Shown here: one piece after another, positions 49,031-59,014 of the stretch
How positions within the stretch are numbered: position 1 is the stretch's first letter
Layout of the letters: every line of letters starts with the position of its first letter
From: Asaia platycodi JCM 25414
Lineage (GTDB): Bacteria; Pseudomonadota; Alphaproteobacteria; Acetobacterales; Acetobacteraceae
Reading direction: 5' to 3'
NCBI RefSeq assembly: GCF_000614545.1
Contig: NZ_BAKW01000019.1
Location: forward strand, 1-64,000
DNA length: 64,000 bases
Program-made: the position numbers and the translations under genes
Notes under the pieces: model-generated
What the model was told of the DNA's origin: nothing
Database searches by the model: none
Seen by the model: only the letters and a program-made list of their open reading frames with translations

Positions 49031-49690
49031 ATGGAAGAGGAGAATTTCGTGTCCGAAGACCCCGCACTTTATGCCTGTCTCGGGCAGGACCCTGCTCTGG
49101 ATGCTGCTATCAGGCGCATTGGTCCGTGTCGTCTCAGGGGTTCTGATGGCAAGACCCCGTATCAGGCGTTGCTTCGTGCGATCATCGGGCAACAGCTGCA
49201 TGGCCGTGCGGCGGAGGCGATTCTGGGGCGTGTCTGCGCGTTGACGGGGGGCGCCATGCCGGAGCCAGAGGCGCTTTTGGCGCAGACAGACGAGACGTTG
49301 CGCGCCTGCGGCTTGTCGGCCTCCAAGCTTCTGGCGCTGCGCGGTCTGGCAGAGGCGCGTCTGACGGGGGTCGTGCCGGATCTTCAGGAAGCTGCGCTCC
49401 TGACCGACGACGCATTGATTGCACGCCTTGTCACGCTGCGTGGCATTGGTCGCTGGACTGTGGAGATGTTGCTGATCTTTACATTAAATCGAGGTGATGT
49501 TCTGCCTGTAGACGATTTCGCCGTGCGGGCAGGGTGGCAGAAACTCTACGGGCTCGCGCTCCCTCCAAAGCCTGCGGCCCTGAGGAAGGAGGGCGAGCGT
49601 TTCAGCCCCTATCGCTCCGCGCTCGCCTGGTATCTCTGGCGCCTTTCCGAAGAGGGAAAAACGATCAAGAACGTCCTGACCGGCGATTGA
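49031..49690 (+). CDS. alkA: DNA-3-methyladenine glycosylase II (AlkA-like)
   Basis: A base-excision glycosylase of the HhH-GPD family that removes alkylated purines. The 219-residue protein has GKTPYQALLRAIIGQQLHGRAAEAIL, the helix-hairpin-helix LVTLRGIGRWTVEMLLIFTL, and the catalytic aspartate in DVLPVDDFAVRAG. No iron-sulfur cysteines follow, as expected for AlkA. ATG 49031 is preferred; an earlier in-frame start at 48950 adds residues unlike the family and overlaps a possible upstream part of the TonB-like gene. Confidence 0.9.
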   Translation: MEEENFVSEDPALYACLGQDPALDAAIRRIGPCRLRGSDGKTPYQALLRAIIGQQLHGRAAEAILGRVCALTGGAMPEPEALLAQTDETLRACGLSASKLLALRGLAEARLTGVVPDLQEAALLTDDALIARLVTLRGIGRWTVEMLLIFTLNRGDVLPVDDFAVRAGWQKLYGLALPPKPAALRKEGERFSPYRSALAWYLWRLSEEGKTIKNVLTGD

Positions 49691-49712
49691 AAAGCCTATC
49701 CTCGCTTCTGGC

Positions 49713-51101
49713 TCAGTTCTGCGAAAGGGCAGGGATGAGAGAAAGCAGGAAATGCATGCCGGGCGTGATGGCCGAGAGCGGTACGCGCTCATTCAGACCG
49801 TGGCTGAAATCGTCGGACGCTTTCATGAAGATGGGGCTGGCCCCATAAGCCGGGACACCCTTCTCCCTGAACCACATGCTGTCGCTCGCGCCGGAGCTCA
49901 TGCTCGGGAAGACCGGAACATTTGGAAACGCCTCATGGGCGGCACGTGTCACGGCTGTAGGCAGCGCGCCGTTCATCGGCGAAGGCTGAGTCTCTACCGA
50001 GCCCTGGCTATGATCTTCGATATGCACCGACGGGTCGTCGATAATGGCCGACAGATCGTGAATGATATCCCCGCGTGAATGGCCAGGGAAAATACGGCAA
50101 TTGATATTGGCATCGGCATGTTGGGGCAGGGCGTTGAGAGCATGGCCCCCCTTGATCATGGTCACGACGCAGGTTGTGCCGATGGCTCCGACGAGAGACG
50201 GATCGGCGCGCAAGGTCGCAACGGCCTGCGCATTATCCGGGCTTGCAGCGAATATGCGCATGGCTGAGGCAAGGTGGGGCGAGGTAAAACGCGCGGCGTT
50301 CAGAAAGTAGCTGCGCGTCAGGGCATTCAGTTCCGGCCTGAAGGGATGCGACTGAATTTTAACGACAGCCTGAGCTAACACGGAGATGGCGTTGCGCGCC
50401 CGAGGTTCCGAAGAATGACCACCCGGATCGGCTACCATCAGCCCGATATCGGCATAGGTTTTCTCCGCACCGGACCAGCTATAGAAGAGCGGCTGGCCCG
50501 TTTCCTCATCCAGCGTGCCGCCGCCGACATCGAGATTCAGCACCTCTTCGGCTTTGGGAAGCTGGTTTGCCAGAATCTGGCCCGTTTTCATCGCTGTTTC
50601 TTCATCGCCGGAGAGCGCGAGAATGATGTCGCGCCGAGGCTTGTAGCCTTGATGGCGAAGATGCAGCAGCGCTGTGATCGCCAGAGCATTGCTCATTTTC
50701 ATGTCCGAGGCGCCTCGCCCGTAGAGATAGCCATTCTCCACGACCGGGGTGAAGGGATCGCGTGTCCAGTCGGAAGCGTCGGCAGCCACCACATCCATAT
50801 GACCGGAAATGACAAGCGGCTTGAGGGCGCTTTCCTCTCCGGCCCACCGGAACACCATATAGCGGTGTCATTCAGCCGGGTGATGGTGATCGCATCGGCG
50901 GGAAACCCGCCATCGATAAGCGTCTTTCGATAAAGCTCCGCGACGTTGATTGTCTGGTTATGTACTCCCGCGACCGAACGAAAGGCGATGGAGTCTTTCG
51001 CCAGGGTAAGCGCCTTCAGCCCGTCCCGTGTAAGTGGGTAGCGGGTCGGCCTGCGCGGAACCGATGGAAAGCAGCAGCATCAGCGCGGCACGTTTGATCA
51101 T
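49713..51101 (-). CDS. secreted M20-family metallopeptidase, frame breaks at about 50865 and 51035
   Basis: A zinc peptidase of the M20/M25/M40 group (ArgE/DapE/carboxypeptidase G2-like). The metal-binding and catalytic blocks are PLVISGHMDVVAAD, GRGASDMKMSNA, ALSGDEETA and LNLDVGGG; the C-terminal ligand region is GASDSMWFREKGVPAYG. Upstream of 50858 the sequence continues in other frames: a signal peptide from ATG 51101 (MIKRAALMLLLSIGSAQADP), then GLKALTLAKDSIAFRSVAGVHNQTINVAELYRKTLIDGGFPADAIT. One break is a missing base; the first needs one base removed or two added. The repaired length is about 462 residues. The peptide substrate is unknown. Confidence 0.82.
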
Positions 51102-51132
51102 GAGGCGTTACCTTGAAGAAAGGGCTGGTCGA

Positions 51133-51912
51133 TCAGATGGTCTCGATGAACCCAAGCATCTTTTCAGAAAAAAGCTTCGGATTATCGGCATGAAGCCAGT
51201 GGCCTGCGTCAGGAATGGTCTCAAGCCGGTAATTGGGGAAAAGCCTGCGCATGACTGGTTCGTGATCCTTGCCGATATAGGGAGAATGTTCACCTCTCAG
51301 GAAGAGTGTCGGTCCTTCATAGACGTAACCTTCCGGAACATAGGGCCAGTTCTCGATATTGGTCATCGAATTGGTGATGTCTTGCAGTCCGATCTGCCAG
51401 CCCGGTTCGTTGCCGAGGCGAACATTCTGCAGCATCAGGTCACGAACGCTTCGGTTGGGGATATCTTTTGCCAGAAGCTGGTCGGCCTGTTGCCGGTCGA
51501 GTTGATCGGGAAAATGGATATGCAGCATGGCCTCTGCCAGAGCGGCCTGGCCGAAGCCGGTGCGGGCAGGGGCCATGTCACCGATCAGGATGCCGGCAAC
51601 GAGCTCGGGATATTGAAGCGCCATGATCATGGCGACCTTACCGCCCATCGAATGGCCGACCAGAATGGCGGGGAGTGCTTCGTTGGCGCGCAGGGTCTCC
51701 ACCACGTCATCCACCATGGCGGGGAAATCCATCGGGCCATGAGGGCTGTCTCCATGGTTGCGCAGATCGAGCGCAAGGGTGCGATGCGTGCGCGACACCT
51801 GACGCTGGAGAAAGCCCATATTGCGCGCTCGTCCGAACAGGCCGTGCAGAAAAACGACCGGCGGATGTCCGCCCGGCTGGGCCGGAAGGCGTTCGATGAC
51901 GTTCAGCAGCAC
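51133..51912 (-). CDS. alpha/beta hydrolase (YbfF-like esterase)
   Basis: A 259-residue alpha/beta-fold hydrolase with oxyanion region VFLHGLFGRARN, LDLRNHGDSPHG, nucleophile elbow LVGHSMGGKVAM, acid region GPTLFLRGEHSPYI and catalytic histidine IPDAGHWLHADNP. The pattern LDLRNHGDSPH is characteristic of the YbfF/ABHD11 esterases, which cleave thioesters or acyl esters. It lies 31 bases upstream of the M20 peptidase gene in the same direction. The frame is intact. Confidence 0.9.
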   Translation of the reverse strand: MLLNVIERLPAQPGGHPPVVFLHGLFGRARNMGFLQRQVSRTHRTLALDLRNHGDSPHGPMDFPAMVDDVVETLRANEALPAILVGHSMGGKVAMIMALQYPELVAGILIGDMAPARTGFGQAALAEAMLHIHFPDQLDRQQADQLLAKDIPNRSVRDLMLQNVRLGNEPGWQIGLQDITNSMTNIENWPYVPEGYVYEGPTLFLRGEHSPYIGKDHEPVMRRLFPNYRLETIPDAGHWLHADNPKLFSEKMLGFIETI

Positions 51913-52038
51913 GATAGAGGGCTCCTTTCAGGGAGGCAGAATGAGCGAAGTCTGGGGTTTTCTGTTGCCTGCGGCAAGTCCGGGCGACAATAAGGGCATC
52001 GCTCTCCGTCTGTCTTCAAAGCCATGTGAGGATCTTTC

Positions 52039-53829
52039 TTGGCCTCAGGGTTTCGCAGAACGTTCGACTGGCTCCGGCATGTGGTGCATGTGCCGTACTA
52101 TGTGCGTGCGCTCGTTCGATCCAATGAAATCTGGTTGACCGTTCTCGCTGCGGGGATTGGTATCCTAGCCGGACTGAGCGTCTGGGTCATGACGCGCAGC
52201 ACGCTTTACGCCCATCGCGTGCTTTATGCCCTTCATAATGACGGGCGGCTCTCCGGTCTCGCCAGCCTCAGCCCATGGCGCACCGTGCTTATGCCGTGTC
52301 TCGGCGGGCTTGTGCTCGGGGCTTTCGGGGTGATGCTCGCCCGTCGTTTCAGCCATCGTCCCGTCGACCCTATCGAGGCGAATGCCCTGCGTGGTGGCCG
52401 CATGTCCGTGCGTGACAGCGCCATCGTCGCGTTTCAGACCTTTCTCTCCAACGGGAGCGGCGCGTCTCTCGGACTGGAGGCCGGGTTTACCCAGATTGCT
52501 GCGGCGCTGGGGAGCCGATGCGGGCGCCTGTTTAGGGTGCGTCGCTCGGATCTGCGCATCCTTGTCGGCTGCGGCGCAGGGGGCGCGATCGGTGCGGCAT
52601 TCAATGCGCCGATCGCCGGTGCCTTCTATGCCTTCGAGCTGGTGATCGGCACGTATTCGCTTGTCAATCTCGCGCCTGTTGCGGTGGCTGCCGTGGCTGC
52701 GGTCGGCACGGCGCATTTTCTGGGTGGGGTCAGCACTACGCTGACGCTTTTGCCTCATGCCCCGCTGACTTTGCATGAAACCTTGCCGGTGCTCGTGCTT
52801 GGCGTGTTCTGCGGGCTGGTCGGCATCGCGACAATGCGCGGCGTGACGCTGGCGGAGGCTCTGTTCCGACGGATTCCGCTACCGGTCTGGCTGCGTCCGG
52901 CGCTAGGCGGCATCGTGGTGGGGCTGCTTGCACTTTATTCCCCGTCCATCCTGTCGGCGGGCCATGCTGCTGTCATCAAGGTGCTTGAAGAGGGGCTGAC
53001 ACCTCTTCCTTTGGTGTTGCTCCTTATTCTGAAAGTGGTGGCCTCTTCCGTTTCCATTGGAAGCGGGTTTCGCGGGGGGCTGTTCTTTGCTTCGCTCTAT
53101 CTCGGCGTGTTGGCAGGCTCGCTCTACGGGTTCGGTATCGCAGCACTGGGAGTCGGCGGCCTGTCTGTTGCGAGCTGTGCGGTTCTGGGCATGAGTGCCA
53201 CGGCGGTTGCAATTATCGGCGTGCCGATGACCATGACCTGTCTCATTCTCGAGATGACCGCCGATCTGACGCTTGCCAGCGGTGTGTTGCTGGCAAGCGT
53301 GTTGTCGATGCTCACCGTGCGTCGGTTGTTCGGCTACTCATTTGCCACCTGGCGCTTTCATCAGCGTGGCGAATCGATTCGTTCGGCCATTGATGTGAGC
53401 TGGTTGAGGGCGCTTACGGTCGAGCGCCTGATGCAGCGCGAATTTCCCTGCCGAACGGCTGACATGACTGTGGGCGAGGCGCGGCAGTGCTGCCCTCTCG
53501 GCATGGCGCCCCATGTCGTGCTGATAGACGAGGAGAGGCGCTATCGCGGGATCGTGTTGGTCTCCGAGATCCATGCGCCCGATCACCCACCCGAGCGGCT
53601 TCTGGGAGCAATAGCCCAGCATGACAGGATCATGCTGTTGCCCGGTATGGCATGCGAGGAGGCCGTATACTTCTTCGAGCGCGCCGAAGCCGACGCGCTC
53701 ATTGTGGTTGAGGATGAGGCCACGCGCAGGGTGGTCGGGCTTCTGAGCGAGAAATACGTGCTGCGCCGTTATGCCGAGGCACTGGATCGCACGAGGCGCG
53801 AACTGGTCGGTGAGGTGCGGCGTGTCTGA
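52039..53829 (+). CDS. ClC-family chloride channel/antiporter with CBS domains
   Basis: A 596-residue membrane protein of the voltage-gated chloride channel family. The conserved filter segment around the gating glutamate reads NGSGASLGLEAGFTQIAAALG, the central motif is GCGAGGAIGAAFNAPIAGAFYAFE, and the later filter block is GSGFRGGLFFASLYLG. About 150 C-terminal residues form a CBS pair (LIDEERRYRGIVLVSEIH; LIVVEDEATRRVVGLLSEKYVLRRY) that may bind nucleotides. The filter motifs differ from E. coli ClC (GREGP there, GLEAG here), as in an alphaproteobacterial subtype. TTG 52039 is the start, with GAGGAT eight bases before it; no nearby ATG is in frame. Confidence 0.88.
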   Translation: MASGFRRTFDWLRHVVHVPYYVRALVRSNEIWLTVLAAGIGILAGLSVWVMTRSTLYAHRVLYALHNDGRLSGLASLSPWRTVLMPCLGGLVLGAFGVMLARRFSHRPVDPIEANALRGGRMSVRDSAIVAFQTFLSNGSGASLGLEAGFTQIAAALGSRCGRLFRVRRSDLRILVGCGAGGAIGAAFNAPIAGAFYAFELVIGTYSLVNLAPVAVAAVAAVGTAHFLGGVSTTLTLLPHAPLTLHETLPVLVLGVFCGLVGIATMRGVTLAEALFRRIPLPVWLRPALGGIVVGLLALYSPSILSAGHAAVIKVLEEGLTPLPLVLLLILKVVASSVSIGSGFRGGLFFASLYLGVLAGSLYGFGIAALGVGGLSVASCAVLGMSATAVAIIGVPMTMTCLILEMTADLTLASGVLLASVLSMLTVRRLFGYSFATWRFHQRGESIRSAIDVSWLRALTVERLMQREFPCRTADMTVGEARQCCPLGMAPHVVLIDEERRYRGIVLVSEIHAPDHPPERLLGAIAQHDRIMLLPGMACEEAVYFFERAEADALIVVEDEATRRVVGLLSEKYVLRRYAEALDRTRRELVGEVRRV

Positions 53830-53876
53830 AGCGCCCGTATGACGTCAAGAAATCATTGTCCAGCTGTTACGAGGCG

Positions 53877-53905
53877 TTGACAGGACACGTCTTGATGGGT
53901 AGCAA
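53877..53905 (+). promoter_or_regulatory. possible sigma-70-type promoter of the ATP synthase Fo operon
   Basis: TTGACA (53877-53882) is a perfect -35 box; 17 bases later TAGCAA (53900-53905) is a weak -10 match. It lies about 50 bases before atpI. The assignment is tentative because the -10 box is poor. Confidence 0.4.
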
Positions 53906-53955
53906 CCGCGCACCAAGGACTCCCCAGATCGGGGAGAAAAGCGAGGTATGGAATC

Positions 53956-54297
53956 GTGGGCGCACGGGACGACCTGAACGTTTCCTCGCAAGCGGGAAAA
54001 GGCGCTGACAGCTTCGAAAGAAGGCTGGCCGATGCCGAGGCCCGTATGCGCGGTAAGAGCGGCAAGGCGGACAGAGGCACCACAGAGCAGGAAGTCAGTG
54101 CCGATTACTCGGCATTCGGCCTTGCGATGAGGATCGGCACCGAAATGGTTGCTGCTCTCGTCGTTGGCGTTGTTCTCGGCTATGGGCTTGACCGCCTGTG
54201 CGGGACGAAGCCCTTGTTCCTGATCCTTTTCTCGCTCGTCGGCGGTGCAGCAGGGATGCTGAATGTCTGGCGCGCGGTTAAAAACGCCAACGTCTGA
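53956..54297 (+). CDS. atpI: AtpI/AtpZ-type ATP synthase accessory protein
   Basis: A 113-residue protein with a charged N-terminal half and two membrane helices (IGTEMVAALVVGVVLGYGLDRLCGTKPLFLILFSLVGGAAGMLNVWRAV), the layout of the AtpI family that helps c-ring assembly and magnesium uptake. GTG 53956 is preceded by GAGGT at suitable distance; no in-frame ATG is nearby. It is first in the Fo operon, as usual in Alphaproteobacteria. Confidence 0.88.
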   Translation: MGARDDLNVSSQAGKGADSFERRLADAEARMRGKSGKADRGTTEQEVSADYSAFGLAMRIGTEMVAALVVGVVLGYGLDRLCGTKPLFLILFSLVGGAAGMLNVWRAVKNANV

Positions 54298-54364
54298 CAG
54301 CGCGGTGCGGTTTGTGCACCATTGTTATGGGTTCATGGGTCTTCCGGGCATCCGGAAGGTCTGA

Positions 54365-55134
54365 ATGAGAAGCGGGAGAGGCAGCTTGGCCGCCGGATCA
54401 ACGATTGACGCGCTCGGCCAGTTCGAGCTTCATCCTGTTCTCGGACAGATTGGCGAGGCTCTGCGCTTCAGCCAGTCGCCGCTCTTCATGCTGATAGCCA
54501 TCGTGGCCGTTCTGGCGTTCCTGTATCTCGGTATGCGACCTGCTGCCGTGGTGCCGGGCCGCCTGCAGGCGGCAGCCGAGCTTGGCTATGACTTCATCCA
54601 TAACATGGCCACCGAGACGATCGGCAAGGAAGGGACAGCGTTTTTCCCCTTCGTGTTCGCAATCTTCTTTTTCATCCTCGCGGGTAACTATCTGGGTTGA
54701 TCCCTTACTGCTTCACCTTCACGAGCCATATCGCTGTTACAGCTTCTCTGGCACTTCTCGTGTTTCTGGTGTCGATCCTGGCTTCGTTCAAGTATCAGGG
54801 CGTCAAGTTCTTCACGCATTTCATGCCTGAGGGTGCGCCGGTTTTTCTCGCGCCGCTTCTGATCCCGATCGAGATCCTCTCCTTTCTTTCGCGACCTGTC
54901 AGCCTGTCGATCCGACTTTTCGCCAACATGATGGCTGGTCACGTTCTGCTCGAAGTCTTTGCCGGTTTCACTCTGATGCTGGCAGGTCTTGGAGCATTCG
55001 GTTCAGTGCTGGCTGTGGCGCCCGTCGTCATCAATGTCGCGCTGACGGCTCTGGAATTGCTGGTGGGCGTTCTGCAGGCTTATGTGTTCGCCATCCTCAC
55101 CTGCATTTATCTGCGTGAGGCTGTGGCGCACTGA
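54365..55134 (+). CDS. atpB: ATP synthase Fo subunit a, frame break at about 54698
   Basis: Subunit a forms the proton half-channels of ATP synthase. The N-terminal part (IDALGQFELHPVLGQIGE ... AAELGYDFIHNMATETIGKEG) and the C-terminal helices with the essential arginine (PVSLSIRLFANMMAGHVLLEVFAGF; ALELLVGVLQAYVFAILTCIYL) are canonical. The frame ends at TGA after FILAGNYLG and resumes as IPYCFTFTSHIAVTASL. One missing T in GGTTGATC restores a 256-residue protein. The gene is essential for respiration-driven ATP synthesis, so a real break is very unlikely. Confidence 0.93.
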
Positions 55135-55191
55135 GTGCACATCGCTCTTCACGTTTACCTGTTCTTCTGTCGTAACCAAGGAAACTGACTC

Positions 55192-55415
55192 ATGGACGTT
55201 ACTGCTGCTCGCGAAATCGGTGCCGGTATTGCTGTTATCGCTCTTGCCGGTGTCGGCATCGGCCTCGGCAATATCTTCTCGACGCTGGTGAGCTCGATCG
55301 CTCGCAACCCGGCTGCCGCCCGCACGTGTTCGGCCTCGGCATGCTCGGCTTCGCGCTGACGGAAGCCGTTGCGCTGTTCGCTCTTCTGATCGCCTTTCTG
55401 ATCCTGTTCGTCTGA
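55192..55415 (+). CDS. atpE: ATP synthase Fo subunit c, frame break at about 55317
   Basis: The proteolipid c subunit forms the rotor ring. With one base restored in GCCGCCCGCACG the protein is 74 residues: first helix IGAGIAVIALAGVGIGLGNIF, polar loop SSIARNPAA, second helix with the proton-carrying glutamate GFALTEAVALFALLIAFLILF. Read as printed, the frame goes wrong just after the loop. AAGGAAACTGACTC precedes ATG 55192. Confidence 0.93.
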
Positions 55416-55436
55416 TTAGAGAGGCAGGGTAAAGTC

Positions 55437-56039
55437 ATGCGCCTTCCGTCTCGTAATCTCGCTGCCCCGCTGGCCATTGCGCTTGCGCTCGGCGCTGTGC
55501 CGGGACGGGCCTGGGCAGCTGGCATGCCGCAGCTAGACTTCGCCAACCCTCTGCTCATCGGGCAGGTGGTCTGGGGTGCAGTCATCTTTGCGGTTTTCTA
55601 CGTCATTCTGAGCCGCTCGGCCCTACCGCGTATCGAAGGGGTTCTGACCCATCGACGCAACCGGATCGAGGGCGATCTCGATATTGCCCGTCGTGCCCGT
55701 GACGACGCCGATCGCGCTGTCGATGAGCTGCGACGCGCCCGTCACGACGCGGCCGCTCAGGCGCAAGCCAATATCGACCGGGTTGTTCACGAAGCCCGTA
55801 TGGCCGCCGAAGCTCAGACCCACGAAATGAATCACCGGCTTCTGGCCGATATCGTCGAGGCAGAAAAGCGCATCGCGTCTGCCCGCAAGGAAGCGCTCGC
55901 CAGCTTGCCTGGCGTCGCGGCAGACACGGCCCAGAGCCTGATCGACAAGCTGCTTCGTCCGGCTGGTATCGAGACTGCAGTGTCACGCGCTCAGGTGCAG
56001 GACGCCGTTCAGGCAGGCCTTGCGGCCAGCAGAGGCTAA
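55437..56039 (+). CDS. atpF': ATP synthase Fo subunit b'
   Basis: The b' subunit pairs with b to form the peripheral stalk in photosynthetic and many other Alphaproteobacteria. The 200-residue protein has a signal-like or first hydrophobic segment (LAIALALGAVPGRAWA), a membrane helix (LLIGQVVWGAVIFAVFYVILS) ending in the typical LPRIEGVLTHRRNRIEGDLD, and a long charged coiled coil. It is unbroken and lies between atpE and atpF. Confidence 0.92.
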   Translation: MRLPSRNLAAPLAIALALGAVPGRAWAAGMPQLDFANPLLIGQVVWGAVIFAVFYVILSRSALPRIEGVLTHRRNRIEGDLDIARRARDDADRAVDELRRARHDAAAQAQANIDRVVHEARMAAEAQTHEMNHRLLADIVEAEKRIASARKEALASLPGVAADTAQSLIDKLLRPAGIETAVSRAQVQDAVQAGLAASRG

Positions 56040-56051
56040 GGAGATCACGCG

Positions 56052-56578
56052 ATGTTCCACGATCAGCGCTTTTATGTCGCCATTTCCTTTGTTCTCTTTT
56101 TCGTTCTTTTCGGCGGCAAACTCTGGAAGGCTATAGCAGCCATTCTCGATGCGCGCGCCGATCAGGTGCGGAGCAATCTTGACGAGGCAAGCCGCCTTCG
56201 TCGTGAAGCAGAGAAAATGCTCGAGGATGCGACGCGTGAGCGTGAGCAGCTCTGGCCGAATCCCGTGCGCTGATCGAGCGGTCACGCGAAGAAGCCGCAT
56301 CGATTGCCGAGACCGCCCGCCGTGAGGCCGAAGCTGTCGCTGCCCGCCGTGAGCAGATGGCCCGCGATCGTATTTCGGCTTCCGAACGCGCTGCTGTTCG
56401 TGAAGTGCGTGACCTGGCTGCCGACGCGGCCATTCAGGCTACGCGCAAACTGCTTGGTCAGCATCTGAGCACGGAGCAGGCCGGGGCATCTGCTCTGCTC
56501 GATTCCGCCATCAGTGATCTGCCTCAGGCTCTCAAGGCTTCCAACGAGGCCGGATCGCACAGCCAGAACGCGGCCTGA
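56052..56578 (+). CDS. atpF: ATP synthase Fo subunit b, frame break at about 56248
   Basis: The b subunit has one N-terminal membrane helix (FYVAISFVLFFVLFGGKLW), followed by AAILDARADQVRSNLDEASRLRREAEKML and a long alpha-helical stalk ending ISDLPQALKASNEAGS. The frame is lost after EREQLWPN; one missing G in GTGAGCAGC restores EREAALAESRALIERSREEAAS and gives 175 residues, normal for b. It is the last gene of the Fo operon; F1 genes are elsewhere, as usual in Alphaproteobacteria. Confidence 0.93.
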
Positions 56579-56629
56579 TCATCTGTCCGGGTGGCTTTGC
56601 CCCCGGACAAGCCATAGGCGGTTCCTGCC

Positions 56630-57355
56630 ATGAGTGTACGTCTCTCCGTCGTTATTGCCGTTCTCAACGAAGCGGAAAACATCCGTCCCGTCTGCCAGGA
56701 ACTGGCTGATGTTTTCGAGAACAACCCCGAAATCGAAGTCATCTTTGTCGATGATGGCAGCGCCGACGCAACGGTCGAGGCGCTTCTTGCCGAGCGTGCA
56801 CGTTGTCTGCCGAGCCTGCGACTGCTGAGCCATGATCGTCGCCGCGGCAAGTCGGCGGCGCTCCGCACCGGCATCGAAGCGGCAAAAGGACACTGGATCG
56901 CGACTCTCGATGGTGACGGTCAGGACGACCCGGCCGTGATCATCGACATGCTCAAGCGGGCCGAAGCCTGCAAGGATGGCGAGCCTCTCGTTGTCGGGGT
57001 GCGTCTCAAACGTAATGATCGTCTGTCGCGTGTCATCGCAACCAGACTGGCAAACGGCCTGCGTCGTCGCCTTCTGAATGATGGCTGCCCCGATACAGGC
57101 GCGCCCATGAAGCTTTTCGCGCGCGCCGCCTTCTTGCGTATTCCGCAATTCGAAGGGGTGCACCGCTTTCTGCCGGCTCTTCTGGGCTGTTATGGGGCAA
57201 AGCTGATCTGTGTCGAGACACGCCATCGTGCGCGTCTGCACGGGCAGTCGAAATATACCAATTTCAATCGCGCGCTCGTTGGCATCCGTGATCTTCTGGG
57301 TGTCATGTGGCTGCTCAATCGCACGAGACTGCCGGGCCGCGTAACCGAACGCTGA
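56630..57355 (+). CDS. family 2 glycosyltransferase (polyprenyl-phosphate sugar synthase type)
   Basis: A 241-residue GT2 enzyme of the dolichyl/undecaprenyl-phosphate glycosyltransferase type. It has VVIAVLNEAENIRPVCQEL, the metal-binding motif VIFVDDGSADATVE, ATLDGDGQDDPAVI, and the acceptor-side block HRARLHGQSKYTNFNRA. There are no C-terminal membrane helices. It is followed seven bases later by an ArnT-like gene, so it probably makes the lipid-linked sugar that the second enzyme uses, for example in lipid A or envelope glycan decoration. Confidence 0.88.
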   Translation: MSVRLSVVIAVLNEAENIRPVCQELADVFENNPEIEVIFVDDGSADATVEALLAERARCLPSLRLLSHDRRRGKSAALRTGIEAAKGHWIATLDGDGQDDPAVIIDMLKRAEACKDGEPLVVGVRLKRNDRLSRVIATRLANGLRRRLLNDGCPDTGAPMKLFARAAFLRIPQFEGVHRFLPALLGCYGAKLICVETRHRARLHGQSKYTNFNRALVGIRDLLGVMWLLNRTRLPGRVTER

Positions 57356-57362
57356 GGCTCTC

Positions 57363-59014
57363 ATGACTCTGACCTGGCGCCACTATGTCGGCGTGGCCTT
57401 GCTCACCCTGCTGATTTTTCTGCCGGGACGTATGAGCCTTGTCCCTCTCGACCGTGACGAGCCGCGCTATATGGAAGCCTCGGCGCAGATGCTCGAGAGC
57501 GGTAATTTTGTCGATGTCCGTTTTCTCGACCAGCCGCGCTATCTTCAGCCTGCCGGGATTTACTGGCTCGAAGCCGGGGCCCAGAAGATCTTTGGCGGCC
57601 CTCATGATCGCCACGTTGCCTGGCCCTATCGCATTCCCAGCCTGATCGCGGCTGTTTCTGCCGTCACGCTTACGGCCTATCTCGGTGCGACGCTGTTTGG
57701 CGGGATGACCGGACTTGTCGCAGCGGCCCTGTTGGCAGTCTCGACCCTGCTTACCGCTGAAGGGCGCATGGCGACCATCGATACGGTGCTGCTGCTCGAT
57801 ATTCTTCTGGTCGAGACGGCGCTGCTGCGAGCCTATATCGACCAGCAGCGCAATCGTGAGACGTCGATCGGCATCGCTCTGCTCTACTGGGGCGCTCTGG
57901 GTTGCGGGTTGATGCTCAAGGGGCCTGTGGTCCTCATCCCCGGGCTCGCGACGCCTCTTGCCCTGCGTATCATCGAGCGTCAGGCAGTCTGGTTCGGCCG
58001 TCTGCGGCCTCGCTGGGGTTGGCTGGTCACCCTTGCTGTTGTGCTCCCCTGGTGCATCGCCATCGGAGTGGTGAGTCATGGGGCATTCTTCTCCCATTCG
58101 GTAGGCACCAATTTTCTGGGCAAGATCGGACATGGCCAGCAGGCGCATGGTCTGCCGCCCGGCTTTCATCTTGTGGTGTTTCTGCTGGCCTTCTGGCCGG
58201 GGTCGCTTTTTCTCGTTCTCGGTCTGCCGGCCATCTGGCCCGTCATCGAGAGCCTGCGGTGCGCTTCCTGCTCTGCTGGATCGTGCCACACTGGCTCGTT
58301 TTCGAGGCTATCGCGACCAAGCTGCCGCATTACGTGCTGCCTACCTATCCGGCCATTGCCATACTGGCGGCAGCGACACTGACAAAATGGCCGCTGCGCC
58401 GCCCCAAGGCAGTGTGGGCGCGCGGTCTCATGGGGCTCTATGCGCTGCTCTGGGGGGCGTTGGCGCTGGTCTTCGTTGTGGCCGGGGTCATTCTGTTAGG
58501 GCAGAGCGAGCATCGGCTCGATTACGGCGCGCTGATTGCGGTCTTCGGCGCGTTGCCTCTGGTGCTTTATGCGTTCTGGCTGTTGTGGCAGGCGCAGCGT
58601 CTCAGGGCGGCCTGGGTCGTGATTGGCGCGGCGGTCGTGGTCCATGCAGGCATCTTCCTGACGGTCATCCCCAATCTTGGCCTGTTGCAGCTCGCCCCGC
58701 GGGCGGCGGCGCTTTATGACGATTATCGCCCTTGCGAGGATAGCACGCTGGTCTCGGTCTCATATTCCGAACCGAGCCTCGCTTTTCTGGCAGGGTCAAA
58801 CACGAAGTTGCTCGGTGTGCCTGCGGCTTCGGATTATCTCGCAGCCAATCCCTCCTGTGCGCTCGTGCTGGTCGATCGCAAGGATGAGGCTGCCCTGACG
58901 GCACGCATGCTGGAGAAGGGATTTTTGTTGACGGAATATGGCCGTGTAACCGGTCTCAACTATTCCAATGGCCACCATCTGGATCTGGGGCTCTACGCGC
59001 CTGCGCACAAATGA
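57363..59014 (+). CDS. ArnT/PMT-like family 39 glycosyltransferase, frame break at about 58255
   Basis: An integral membrane glycosyltransferase that transfers a sugar from a polyprenyl phosphate. It has the diagnostic first-loop acidic motif LVPLDRDEPRYMEASAQML, many membrane helices, and MLKGPVVLIPGLATPLAL. The frame changes after WPVIESLR and continues as VRFLLCWIVPHWLVFEAIATKLPHYVLPTYPAIAIL, the typical loop with KLPHYVLPTYP. One missing base restores 550 residues. The acceptor is unknown (lipid A or another envelope glycan). Confidence 0.87.
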